Source: Mycobacterium sp. (lineage in GTDB: Bacteria > Actinomycetota > Actinomycetes > Mycobacteriales > Mycobacteriaceae). Taken from it: a stretch of 6,434 bases of DNA. The notes beneath the pieces were generated by a model that saw only the letters and a list, made by a program, of their open reading frames with translations, was not told the DNA's origin and did not search any database. Shown here piece after piece: positions 1-6,029 of the stretch. Within the stretch, counting starts at the first letter, position 1; each line of letters opens with the position of its first letter. A program made the position numbers and the translations under genes. The stretch spans positions 1 through 6,434 of the forward strand of contig JAQSXQ010000112.1 in assembly GCA_029256565.1 (NCBI GenBank). The letters are read 5' to 3'.

Positions 1-623
1 TCGTTCTCCTGGCTCAGCCGGCGGTGGAGGACGACGTCGCGCATCTGGCCGACCGGCCGGGTGTGCAGCACGGGAACGCCGTCGAGGATGCCGAGGTCCT
101 GGTAGTCGAGGAGCTTCGCCCACAGCGGATCCAGCCCCCATCCCCAGCCGGACTCGGACACGTCGAGGGTGTGCAGCAATTGCTCGAGGACGGGTCGACT
201 GAAGCCCGGGACCATGATCTCGACGAAGCCGACGCGTCGTGCGAAGAAGTTCCGATTTCGCATGATGATGTAGTGCCCGTAGTACGAATTCTCTTGCAGT
301 GCCGGGGTGAAGAGTTTGAACCGCAGGGCAGCGGCAGCCTCGAACATCGCGCTGATGGTGTCCTGACTCGCCAGGATGTCGTCGTCAGGGAGCCAGACGT
401 GGTCGTAGTCCCGCCAGCCGTCCCAGGTGTTGAGCAGGGTTCGTAGCCCACCCCACTTGGGCCCGGGGATCACGTCTCCGACCACGCAGTCCAACCCCGT
501 CTGCGGGGGGATCTCCTGGAAGGGGCACAGGTAAAGATCCCAGTTGCGTGGCTTGCCCTGGTCGATCCACGCCCGGTGTAGCGAGTTTCGGCCGACGCGT
601 GCGATGACCAGATCGCGAGTCAT
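1..623 (-). CDS. DUF707 family protein, C-terminus cut by window edge
   Basis: The 207 visible residues start MTRDLVIARVGRNSLHRAWI and run open to the left edge, so the C-terminus is missing. The family (DUF707) is known mainly from plants and scattered bacteria and has no established biochemical role. Family-like landmarks are PGPKWGGL (residues 53-60), a WLPDDDI acidic motif (77-83), NSYYGHY (112-118), FVEIMVPGFS (133-142) and SGWGWGLDPLW (158-168). The DDD cluster at 80-82 resembles the metal/nucleotide-sugar DxD motif of GT-A glycosyltransferases, so a sugar-transfer role is a reasonable guess but not shown. No signal peptide or membrane segment is visible. The ATG at 621-623 is preceded by AGAGGAG (complement of 628-634), about 4 nt away, which supports this start. 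It lies 115 bp downstream of the oxidoreductase gene on the same strand, so readthrough is possible, but the gap also carries palindromes that could form its own promoter. Family assignment is fairly firm; function is unknown. Confidence 0.8.
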   Translation of the reverse strand, partial: MTRDLVIARVGRNSLHRAWIDQGKPRNWDLYLCPFQEIPPQTGLDCVVGDVIPGPKWGGLRTLLNTWDGWRDYDHVWLPDDDILASQDTISAMFEAAAALRFKLFTPALQENSYYGHYIIMRNRNFFARRVGFVEIMVPGFSRPVLEQLLHTLDVSESGWGWGLDPLWAKLLDYQDLGILDGVPVLHTRPVGQMRDVVLHRRLSQEN

Positions 624-738
624 GGGACTCCTCTCGGACGACCCACCACGGCTTCCCGCCGTGCAGCTGTCTAAACGGTCGGCTTCGGCGCCGAATCGTT
701 CGGAAAGTGCACTCACCGGTGCGCGAGTCGGCCGACCG
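624..738 (-). promoter_or_regulatory. Intergenic region with hairpin and nested palindromes
   Basis: This gap separates the oxidoreductase stop from the DUF707 start. It holds a perfect 6-bp stem (CACGGC 647-652 with GCCGTG 658-663, 5-nt loop), a perfect 12-bp palindrome TTCGGCGCCGAA at 684-695, and an overlapping inverted repeat CCGAA-tcg-TTCGG at 691-703. No run of T residues follows the 647-663 stem in the leftward direction, so it is not a classical intrinsic terminator. The nested palindromes could be an operator for the DUF707 gene. I could not find a convincing -35/-10 pair, so a regulatory role is inferred from position and symmetry only. Confidence 0.35.
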
Positions 739-3700
739 TCAGCTCCGGAGCATGGTCGTGTCGACACCGAGCGCGCTGAGCCGGGCGATGTAGGTGGCCA
801 CGTTGCCGAGCTTGACGTCCTCGTACCCGCGTACGAGTTCCGGCGTCGAAGCGACGGCGACCGCGGAGTCGAGGGACTCGGCGCTCAGCGACGCTGCCAG
901 GTCAGCGACCAGCGCCTCGTAGTGGGCGAGCAGCCTGCGCTCGACCTTGCGCACGTGCGCATACCCGAACGGGTCGAATGGCGTGCCACGCAGCACCCGG
1001 CCCTTGGCGAGCACGCGGAGCATCCCGTGCGAGCGTGGGCCGAAGCCGATCTTCTTCTTGCGTCCCAACGCCTTCATGGTCGGCGGGTGCAGCATGTAGG
1101 TCGCCTTCGTGCCACCGGGCACCTCCGCCTGCAATGACTCGACGAAGGCCGGATCGGTCAGCATGCGCGCGACCTCGTACTCGTCCTTGTAGGCCATCAG
1201 CTTGTGCAGATTGGCGGCCACTGCCGACGAGAAGTCGGTGCGCTCGGTGACCGCCCGTTCGCGATTCCACACAAAGTCCACGGCCGATATATACCGTGAG
1301 GCAGCCCGCTCACTCTGATAGGCAACGAGATTCGCGGCGCATCGCTCGACGACCGTCCGCGTGTCACCGGTCACCGGTGACGCCGCGAGGAGGTGCGTCG
1401 GCACCACGGTGTCACTGCGGCGCGGCACCGTGGCCCCGACCGACACCTGACGGAACGCGGCGGGGTCGGCGACGGCCACCCGGCCCCACCGGAACGCCGC
1501 GCGATTCGCGTCGACGGCGACTCCGTTGATCGCGATGGCCTCCTCGATGGCTGCCGCCGGGATGGGCAGTGCCCCGGCCTGATAGGCGGCGCCGATCAGC
1601 AGGAAGTTGGCCGCCGCGGTGTCGGCGAACAGCGCTCGTGCCGCTTCGAGCGCGTCGAGGGTGATGACGGTGCGGGCCTGCCCGCGCAGCCGGTCGAGCA
1701 GGTCGTCGTCCTGCGGGTAGCTGACCGAGCCGTCGTAGACCATCTCGCCGGTGGGGGTCTTGCTGGTGGACGCGACGGTGACCGTCTGGGCGGCGTCGCC
1801 GTATCCCAGGTTCTTCGCATCGGCGGCGGTCAGCAGGTCGAAGGCGAGAATGCAGTCGGCGTCGCCCTGGCTGATGCGGTTCGATTGCGCGGGAACCACA
1901 CTCAGCCGCAGATGTGAGGTGACCGGTCCGGCCTTCTGGCTCAGGCCCGTCTGATCGAGCCCGTGCACGTGCAGCCCGGCGCGCAGCGCCGCCATGCCGA
2001 GTACCTGATTGACGGTCACGATGCCGGTCCCGCCGATGCCGGCGAGGAAGACGTCGTGCACACCCGTGATCGGACGCAGTTCGACGTCGGCCACCCGCGG
2101 CGGCACCGGGGTGACCTTCGCCGCGGCCTGCGGCTTCTCGGGTAGCTCGACGGTGACGAAGGACGGGCATTGCCCATCGAGACAGGAGTAGTCGGTGTTG
2201 CAGGACGTCTGATCGATGCGCGTCTTGCGGCCGAACTCGGTGTCGACTGGTTGGACGGACAGGCAGTTGCTCTTGACGCCGCAGTCGCCGCAGCCCTCGC
2301 ACACGGCCTCGTTGATGACGACGCGGGTCCGCCGTACGGGCAGCGCGCCACGCTTGCGCTTGCGACGCGCCTCGGCCGCGCACTGCTGGTCGTAGATCAG
2401 GACCGTGACGCCCTCGACTTCGCGCAGGAGGCGCTGCGCCTCGTCGAGGCGGTCGCGGTGCCACAGCGTGACGCCGGGGGCCAGTGCCGCCCGGCGGTGC
2501 CGCTCGGGTTCCTCGGCGCAGACGATGATCTTGGCGACGCCCTCCGCGGCGAGCTTGTGGGTCAGCTCGGGCACCGACAGCCCCGCCTCGGCGTCCTGAG
2601 CGCCGGTCATCGCCACGGCCGAGTTGTAGAGGATCTTGTAGGTGATGTTGGTCTTGGCGGCGATGTTGGCCTGCACTGCGAGTTGCCCGGAGTGGAAATA
2701 GGTTCCGTCACCGATGTTCTGGAAGACGTGCCCGACGTCGGTGTAGGCGGCCTGGCCGATCCACTGCGCCCCCTCGCCGCCCATCTGGGTCAGACCCGTG
2801 ACGTGGGAGTCGGTCCGCGACGACATCGTGACCATGGTGTGGCAGCCGATGCCGCCGGCGGCCAGGGAGCCGGCGGGGACCGCGGTGGAGCGGTTGTGCG
2901 GGCAGCCGGAGCAGAAGTAGGCGGTGCGCTTGGTGGGCAGCACCGTGAGCGACAACGGGGGTGGCGGCGGTGCGGTCACCGTCATGCGTTCGGACAGGAT
3001 CCTGCGGAGCGGTGACGTGAGGCGGGCCGCGGTCAGTTCGCCGTCGGCCGGGATGAGGGGGCGCCCGTCGAGGTCCCGCTTGCCGAGTATGGCCGGAGCG
3101 CGGTCGCGTCCGTAGAGAACGTCCTTGACCTGGAGTTCGACGAAGGCGGTCTTGTCCTCGACGACGAGCACCCGCTCGACCCCGTCGGCGAGCCGGCGCA
3201 CCTTGGCCGCACCGAGCGGGTACGGCATGCCGACGCGCAGGATGCGAATGCCGGCGCCCAGCAGATCGGCCTCGGTGAGGCCGAGGTCGGTCAGGGCCTG
3301 CCGCACGGAGTCGTAGGCGGTGCCGACGGCGACGATGCCGAGCCAGGCGTCGGTCGGATCGACCTCGATGGAGTCGATGGGGTTGGCGGCGTTGAAGGCC
3401 TCCACCATTGCCCAGCGGGGACCGTAGAGGTCGGCTTCGGCGAGCAGGCTGTCGGCCGGAGCGGCCATGACGCGCTGCCGGTACGTCCACGGCCGGCCGT
3501 CCCACTCGATGGTGGGAACGGTGATGTCGAAGTCGGCGAAGTCCCGGTCGAGCGTCCAGAGCCCGTCGGCGACGTCCGCGACGATCTTCAACGCAGGCCA
3601 GCACCCGGATGCCCGGGACAGCGCAACGCCGTACATGCCGAAGGCGACGATCTCCTCGGCGTTGCGGGGGAACAGGATCGGCATCGACAGGGCAGCCAAC

Positions 3701-4206
3701 GAGCGCTCGCTCGCGGCGGGGACGGTCGACGACTTCGCGGCGGGATCGTCACCCACGTAGGCCAACGTGCCGCCCGTCGGATGCGCGCCGTACATGGCGG
3801 CGTGCCGCAGCGCATCGCTCGCCCTATCCAGTCCAGGGCCCTTGCCGTACCAGATCCCGACGACACCGTCGTGGGTCCGACGGCCCTTCGGTAGTTCCTG
3901 CTGGCTGCCCCACACCGAGGTGGCGGCCAACTCCTCGTTCATGCCGGGCACCAGGCGGATGTCGTGGGCGGACGTCACCGTGCCCAGGCTGGCGAGGAGT
4001 CTGTCGAGCCCGGCCAGCGGGCTGCCCTGATATCCGGAGACGAAGGTGCCGACGCGTCTACCTGCCCGACGATCGCGTTCGTGCTGCTCGACCATCTGGC
4101 GAGCGATGGCTTGCACGCCGGTGAGCAGTACGGGTCCGGAGGACGCCGAGTAGCGGGACGAGAGGTCGAAGTCGACGGAGCGGGGTTTGTCGGCCAGATC
4201 GGTCAT
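739..4206 (-). CDS. Fused indolepyruvate:ferredoxin oxidoreductase (IorA-IorB type)
   Basis: This 1155-residue single-chain 2-oxoacid:ferredoxin oxidoreductase is predicted to oxidise aryl-pyruvates (indolepyruvate, phenylpyruvate) with CoA to aryl-acetyl-CoA, CO2 and reduced electron carrier, in the cytoplasm. Domains in order: N-terminal pyrimidine-binding part with GYQGSPLAGLD (58-68) and GMNEELAAT (88-96); a linker with FCSGCPHN (431-438); the TPP site GDGT (499-502) followed by NSAVAMTGAQ (528-537); an iron-sulfur segment with Cys 636, 639, 642, 648, then 669, 675 and 680 (ending CPSF); the gamma-type domain with GIGGTG (723-728) and DQTGLSQKAG (751-760); and a C-terminal region of about 220 residues matching what is annotated as DUF6537. 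The full length is usual for the fused actinobacterial/proteobacterial form. I start it at ATG 4204-4206, 5 nt after a strong GGAGGT (complement of 4212-4217); an in-frame TTG at 4242 lacks such support. The divergent Lrp/AsnC gene fits a role in amino acid breakdown. The exact substrate is inferred from family. Confidence 0.95.
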   Translation of the reverse strand: MTDLADKPRSVDFDLSSRYSASSGPVLLTGVQAIARQMVEQHERDRRAGRRVGTFVSGYQGSPLAGLDRLLASLGTVTSAHDIRLVPGMNEELAATSVWGSQQELPKGRRTHDGVVGIWYGKGPGLDRASDALRHAAMYGAHPTGGTLAYVGDDPAAKSSTVPAASERSLAALSMPILFPRNAEEIVAFGMYGVALSRASGCWPALKIVADVADGLWTLDRDFADFDITVPTIEWDGRPWTYRQRVMAAPADSLLAEADLYGPRWAMVEAFNAANPIDSIEVDPTDAWLGIVAVGTAYDSVRQALTDLGLTEADLLGAGIRILRVGMPYPLGAAKVRRLADGVERVLVVEDKTAFVELQVKDVLYGRDRAPAILGKRDLDGRPLIPADGELTAARLTSPLRRILSERMTVTAPPPPPLSLTVLPTKRTAYFCSGCPHNRSTAVPAGSLAAGGIGCHTMVTMSSRTDSHVTGLTQMGGEGAQWIGQAAYTDVGHVFQNIGDGTYFHSGQLAVQANIAAKTNITYKILYNSAVAMTGAQDAEAGLSVPELTHKLAAEGVAKIIVCAEEPERHRRAALAPGVTLWHRDRLDEAQRLLREVEGVTVLIYDQQCAAEARRKRKRGALPVRRTRVVINEAVCEGCGDCGVKSNCLSVQPVDTEFGRKTRIDQTSCNTDYSCLDGQCPSFVTVELPEKPQAAAKVTPVPPRVADVELRPITGVHDVFLAGIGGTGIVTVNQVLGMAALRAGLHVHGLDQTGLSQKAGPVTSHLRLSVVPAQSNRISQGDADCILAFDLLTAADAKNLGYGDAAQTVTVASTSKTPTGEMVYDGSVSYPQDDDLLDRLRGQARTVITLDALEAARALFADTAAANFLLIGAAYQAGALPIPAAAIEEAIAINGVAVDANRAAFRWGRVAVADPAAFRQVSVGATVPRRSDTVVPTHLLAASPVTGDTRTVVERCAANLVAYQSERAASRYISAVDFVWNRERAVTERTDFSSAVAANLHKLMAYKDEYEVARMLTDPAFVESLQAEVPGGTKATYMLHPPTMKALGRKKKIGFGPRSHGMLRVLAKGRVLRGTPFDPFGYAHVRKVERRLLAHYEALVADLAASLSAESLDSAVAVASTPELVRGYEDVKLGNVATYIARLSALGVDTTMLRS

Positions 4207-4336
4207 GACACACCTCCGAGGGTGATCGTTTGGTTGCCTCAAGCGTGCGTCTTGGCTACGCGGCGGTCAACTGATGTCCAAACAACAGGACGGAATGATC
4301 AGCTAGTGACGCCCGTCACGCCCTAAGGTGAGAAGA
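4207..4336. promoter_or_regulatory. Divergent promoter region, oxidoreductase/Lrp
   Basis: This 130-bp region must carry the promoters of both the leftward oxidoreductase and the rightward Lrp gene. Visible elements are a -35-like TTGACC on the minus strand (complement of 4265-4270) without a convincing -10, a distant 6-bp inverted repeat GTTTGG (4228-4233) / CCAAAC (4278-4283), and the palindrome at 4306-4319 listed separately. Lrp-family proteins often bind several degenerate sites and autoregulate while controlling the divergent gene, so binding by the neighbouring regulator is the natural expectation. No site is proven by the sequence. Confidence 0.5.
4306..4319. promoter_or_regulatory. 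Palindrome GTGACGCCCGTCAC, CRP-like core
   Basis: The arms GTGACG (4306-4311) and CGTCAC (4314-4319) are perfect reverse complements around a 2-nt centre. Read differently it is GTGA-N6-TCAC, the core of cAMP-receptor-protein sites (TGTGA-N6-TCACA), including those of mycobacterial CRP. The outer T and A of the full consensus are absent (A and G here). It ends 17 bp before the Lrp ATG, so binding there would probably repress the Lrp gene. A site for Lrp itself or another dimeric regulator is an equal possibility. Confidence 0.4.
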
Positions 4337-4837
4337 ATGACCAGCTTGGACCGTCTCGACCTGGAGATCCTGCGCAAGTTGTCCGACGACGCACGTACCG
4401 GAGTCGTGGAACTGTCCTCGGCGCTGGGGATATCGCGGAACACCGTGCAGTCACGCGTGCGACGGTTGGAGGAGTCCGGAGTGCTGACCGGCTACCAGCC
4501 GCGCGTCGATCTGGCCGAGGCGGGGCTGGCCGTACAGGCGTTCGTCGCGCTGGAGATCAATCAGGTCGGGATGTCCTCGGTGGTGAGCGGACTGGCCCGC
4601 ATTCCGCAGGTGCTCGAAGTGCACGCGACCACGGGCCGCGAGGACCTCCTGGTGCGAGTCGCCACCGCCACGCAAGCCGAACTCCAGGAATTGGTGGTGC
4701 ACATCCTCGCGATCCCCGGCGTGGTGCACTCGAGCACCACGCTGGCGCTGACGACCCCGTTGCCCTACCGGGTCATCCCGCTATTGGAGGAAGCCACGCG
4801 CGATGCCGGGTGGGGCCGCTCGACGCCCAAGCCATGA
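4337..4837 (+). CDS. Lrp/AsnC family transcriptional regulator
   Basis: This 166-residue protein has the standard two-domain Lrp architecture and length. An N-terminal helix-turn-helix opens with LDRLDLEILRKLSDDAR (4-20), with the recognition helix around LGISRNTVQSRVRRLEESGVL (30-50). A C-terminal RAM/effector domain occupies about 65-145 and carries the ATTGREDLLVRV segment (97-108) with the family G-x-x-D feature. Such proteins form dimers or octamers, bind amino acids or related acids, and control nearby amino acid metabolism genes. The divergent oxidoreductase gene suggests the target is aromatic amino acid catabolism; this is inference. I chose ATG 4337, preceded by AAGGTGAGAAGA with an AAGG/AGGTGA Shine-Dalgarno about 6-8 nt upstream. 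An in-frame GTG at 4328 would add only three residues and would consume that ribosome binding site. The gene ends 23 bp from the convergent flavoreductase. Confidence 0.93.
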   Translation: MTSLDRLDLEILRKLSDDARTGVVELSSALGISRNTVQSRVRRLEESGVLTGYQPRVDLAEAGLAVQAFVALEINQVGMSSVVSGLARIPQVLEVHATTGREDLLVRVATATQAELQELVVHILAIPGVVHSSTTLALTTPLPYRVIPLLEEATRDAGWGRSTPKP

Positions 4838-4860
4838 TGAGTGCTCGTCACGGTCGAGAG

Positions 4861-5439
4861 TCAGCGGACCTCCACCAGCGGACGATCACGCCGGGCCTTG
4901 CGCAACGCGTGGCCCCACCACTCCAGCTGCCGCACCAACGTTCTTGCGGCCGCGGCACTGGCTTGCGAGCGAGCAGGCTCGCCGTCGGTGAACTGATCCC
5001 AGGCGTTGGCGAAGGACACGGTGTTGCGCACGGTCGCCGCGTTGAGGGACGCGAACACCAGGCGCAGCGCTTCGACTGACCGCAGCCCGCCGGCAATCCC
5101 GCCGTAGGAGACGAAGCCGACCGCCTTGCCCGCCCACTGCTCGACGTGCAAGTCGATGAACGCCTTGATGGATGCCGGGTAACTGTGGTTGTACTCCGGG
5201 GTGATGAAGACGAACGCGTCAGCTGCGGCCACTCGGGCTGAAAGCACCTGCGTCGCTTCGGATGGATGCGCGTCGATGCGGGTGTGCAGGTCGAGGTCTG
5301 CCAGGTCGATCGGGTCGACGTCCAGACCGTCGATGTCGGAGATCACGCGGAGGAACCATCGTGCGACGGTGTCGCCGAAGCGGCCCTCCCGATTGCTACC
5401 GATGACCACCACCACGCGAAGACGCTCGTGAACCAGCAT
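4861..5439 (-). CDS. NAD(P)H-dependent FMN reductase family flavoprotein
   Basis: The 192-residue cytoplasmic protein has the flavodoxin-like fold signatures of the NADPH-dependent FMN reductase family (SsuE/ChrR/azoreductase-like). These are the FMN-phosphate loop IGSNREGRFGD (13-23), TPEYNHSYPASIKAFID (80-96), and the glycine-rich FVSYGGIAGGLRSVEALR (109-126). Known relatives transfer two electrons from NAD(P)H to flavin, quinones, azo compounds or metals; the substrate here cannot be read from sequence. The length is typical and there is no signal peptide or membrane segment. ATG 5437-5439 is preceded, 7 nt upstream, by AAAGGA (complement of 5447-5452). It is divergent from an HxlR regulator, and a palindrome at 5454-5466 sits directly upstream of its ribosome binding site. 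That points to repression by the regulator and induction by electrophiles, quinones or oxidants, as seen for other HxlR-controlled reductases. Confidence 0.92.
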   Translation of the reverse strand: MLVHERLRVVVVIGSNREGRFGDTVARWFLRVISDIDGLDVDPIDLADLDLHTRIDAHPSEATQVLSARVAAADAFVFITPEYNHSYPASIKAFIDLHVEQWAGKAVGFVSYGGIAGGLRSVEALRLVFASLNAATVRNTVSFANAWDQFTDGEPARSQASAAAARTLVRQLEWWGHALRKARRDRPLVEVR

Positions 5440-5453
5440 GTCACTATCCTTTC

Positions 5454-5466
5454 GTAAGTCACTTAC
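5454..5466. promoter_or_regulatory. Candidate HxlR operator 1 (GTAAGT-c-ACTTAC)
   Basis: This is a perfect 6-bp inverted repeat around one central base. It sits between the putative start of reductase transcription and the reductase ribosome binding site, where a bound dimer would block transcription. Its right arm, CACTTAC (5460-5466), is repeated exactly at 5490-5496 in operator 2, 30 bp away, close to three helical turns. Assignment to the neighbouring HxlR protein is inference from position and from the family's use of short inverted repeats. Confidence 0.6.
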
Positions 5467-5475
5467 ACAAGAGCG

Positions 5476-5505
5476 ACGCTACGCGGGTCCACTTACGAAA
5501 AGCAA
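5476..5505 (-). promoter_or_regulatory. Possible reductase promoter (leftward)
   Basis: On the minus strand there is TTGCTT (complement of 5500-5505) and, 18 nt on, TAGCGT (complement of 5476-5481), a TAnnnT-type -10. Transcription would begin around 5469, leaving a leader of about 30 nt that contains operator 1. The -35 overlaps operator 2. The match is moderate and other choices are possible. Confidence 0.35.
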
Positions 5506-5508
5506 GTG
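5490..5508. promoter_or_regulatory. Candidate HxlR operator 2 (CACTT-N9-AAGTG)
   Basis: The arms CACTT (5490-5494) and AAGTG (5504-5508) are perfect reverse complements with a 9-nt spacer. The left arm is part of CACTTAC, identical to operator 1; the right arm continues as AAGTGAC (5504-5510), whose reverse complement also occurs in operator 1 at 5458-5464. It lies just upstream of the -10 of the regulator gene and over the proposed -35 of the reductase, so one bound dimer could control both directions. The regulator assignment is inferred. Confidence 0.55.
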
Positions 5509-5510
5509 AC

Positions 5511-5516
5511 TATACT
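5511..5516 (+). promoter_or_regulatory. -10 box TATACT of the HxlR promoter
   Basis: TATACT matches the TAnnnT -10 consensus and differs from TATAAT at one base. The ATG at 5523 begins 6 nt after the box, the usual distance to a transcription start, so transcription would begin at or next to that A and give a leaderless message. The -35 position (about 5488-5493, TCCACT) is poor and overlaps operator 2. Confidence 0.6.
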
Positions 5517-5522
5517 CAAGGC

Positions 5523-5582
5523 ATGAGTTCCGAAGGCCAGGGCAGCGCCGATGGTCGGCCACGATCGACGAGCGGACGATGA
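5523..5582 (+). CDS. Possible leaderless 19-codon upstream ORF
   Basis: ATG 5523 opens MSSEGQGSADGRPRSTSGR and stops with TGA at 5580-5582. That stop overlaps the HxlR start codon as ATGA (5579-5582), the classic arrangement for translational coupling. The -10 box at 5511-5516 predicts transcription starting at this ATG, and leaderless translation is common in mycobacteria. The HxlR start itself has only a weak GAGCGG ribosome site, and there is no in-frame start codon upstream of it, so coupling would explain how it is translated. The peptide resembles nothing I recognise and may matter only for being translated. Alternatively it is simply an untranslated leader. Confidence 0.4.
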   Translation: MSSEGQGSADGRPRSTSGR

Positions 5583-6022
5583 CGCCATCGAGCAGGGCGG
5601 ACGCGGCCGACGAATCTCACTACGACCTGGGCATGGGCTACTGCCCCAGCTACCACCACGCCGCCGAATTGGTAGGACGTCGGTGGAACGGCGTCATCAT
5701 CAGGGCGCTGCTGCTGGGGGCCACCCGGTTCACCGAGATCGCCGAGCAGATCCCGGAGATGAGCGACAAGATGCTGGCGAGCCGACTGAGGGAACTCGAG
5801 GACGCGGGCATCGTGACGCGCTCCGTCGAGCCCACGGTTCCGGTACGAGTCATGTACTCGCTCACCGAGAAAGGCCACGATCTACACCAAGCAGTGCGGG
5901 CGCTCGCCGAATGGGCCGACTATTGGATGCCCGAAGGCGCCGCCGACTGGACCATTGGCTCCCGAGCCGAACTCAAGAAGACGCAGCGCCCGGTGCGCGC
6001 GCGAAGGCAATCCGCGCAGTAA
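5579..6022 (+). CDS. HxlR family winged-helix regulator, single cysteine
   Basis: The 147-residue protein carries the HxlR signature: YCPSYHHAAELVGRRWNGVI (21-40) leading into a winged helix-turn-helix with RFTEIAEQIPEMSDKMLASR (50-69) and LRELEDAGIVTR (70-81). The wing follows at about VPVRVMYSLTEKGH (88-100). The tail from 130 is basic and longer than in minimal family members. Cys22, in the conserved N-terminal YCP position, is the only cysteine; in YodB- and HypR-type members a cysteine near this position senses quinones or disulfide stress. The divergent flavin reductase and shared palindromic half-sites make it the probable repressor of that gene and of itself. ATG 5579 is the only in-frame start before the conserved region apart from ATG 5633 (residue 19), which would trim the sequence to just before the YCP motif. 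It ends 7 bp from the convergent VWA gene. Confidence 0.9.
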   Translation: MTPSSRADAADESHYDLGMGYCPSYHHAAELVGRRWNGVIIRALLLGATRFTEIAEQIPEMSDKMLASRLRELEDAGIVTRSVEPTVPVRVMYSLTEKGHDLHQAVRALAEWADYWMPEGAADWTIGSRAELKKTQRPVRARRQSAQ

Positions 6023-6029
6023 GCGTCGG

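Noticed and set aside
647..663. Stem-loop as an intrinsic terminator of the oxidoreductase transcript
   Set aside because: The stem is only 6 bp and no T-rich tract follows in the direction of transcription, so I list it only as part of the intergenic region.
544..1137. 197-codon plus-strand open frame crossing the DUF707/oxidoreductase gap
   Set aside because: It is antisense to two well-supported genes, has no family motifs, and no ribosome site was evident.
1370..1381. Perfect 12-bp palindrome GTCACCGGTGAC
   Set aside because: It sits inside the oxidoreductase coding sequence and encodes ordinary residues (SPVTGD); chance symmetry is likely in GC-rich DNA.
1412..2464. 350-codon minus-strand open frame, rich in Arg
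   Set aside because: It is an alternative frame of the oxidoreductase; the Arg/Pro/Ala-rich translation is typical of shifted GC-rich coding DNA.
2170..3015. Long open frame of 281 codons on the plus strand
   Set aside because: It lies wholly inside the oxidoreductase gene on the opposite strand; the composition is low-complexity Gly/Ala/Val/Asp as expected from GC-rich antisense, with no recognisable motif.
4207..4242. N-terminal extension of the oxidoreductase to a TTG at 4242
   Set aside because: The added residues cover the strong GGAGGT site that serves ATG 4206, and they do not resemble the family N-terminus.
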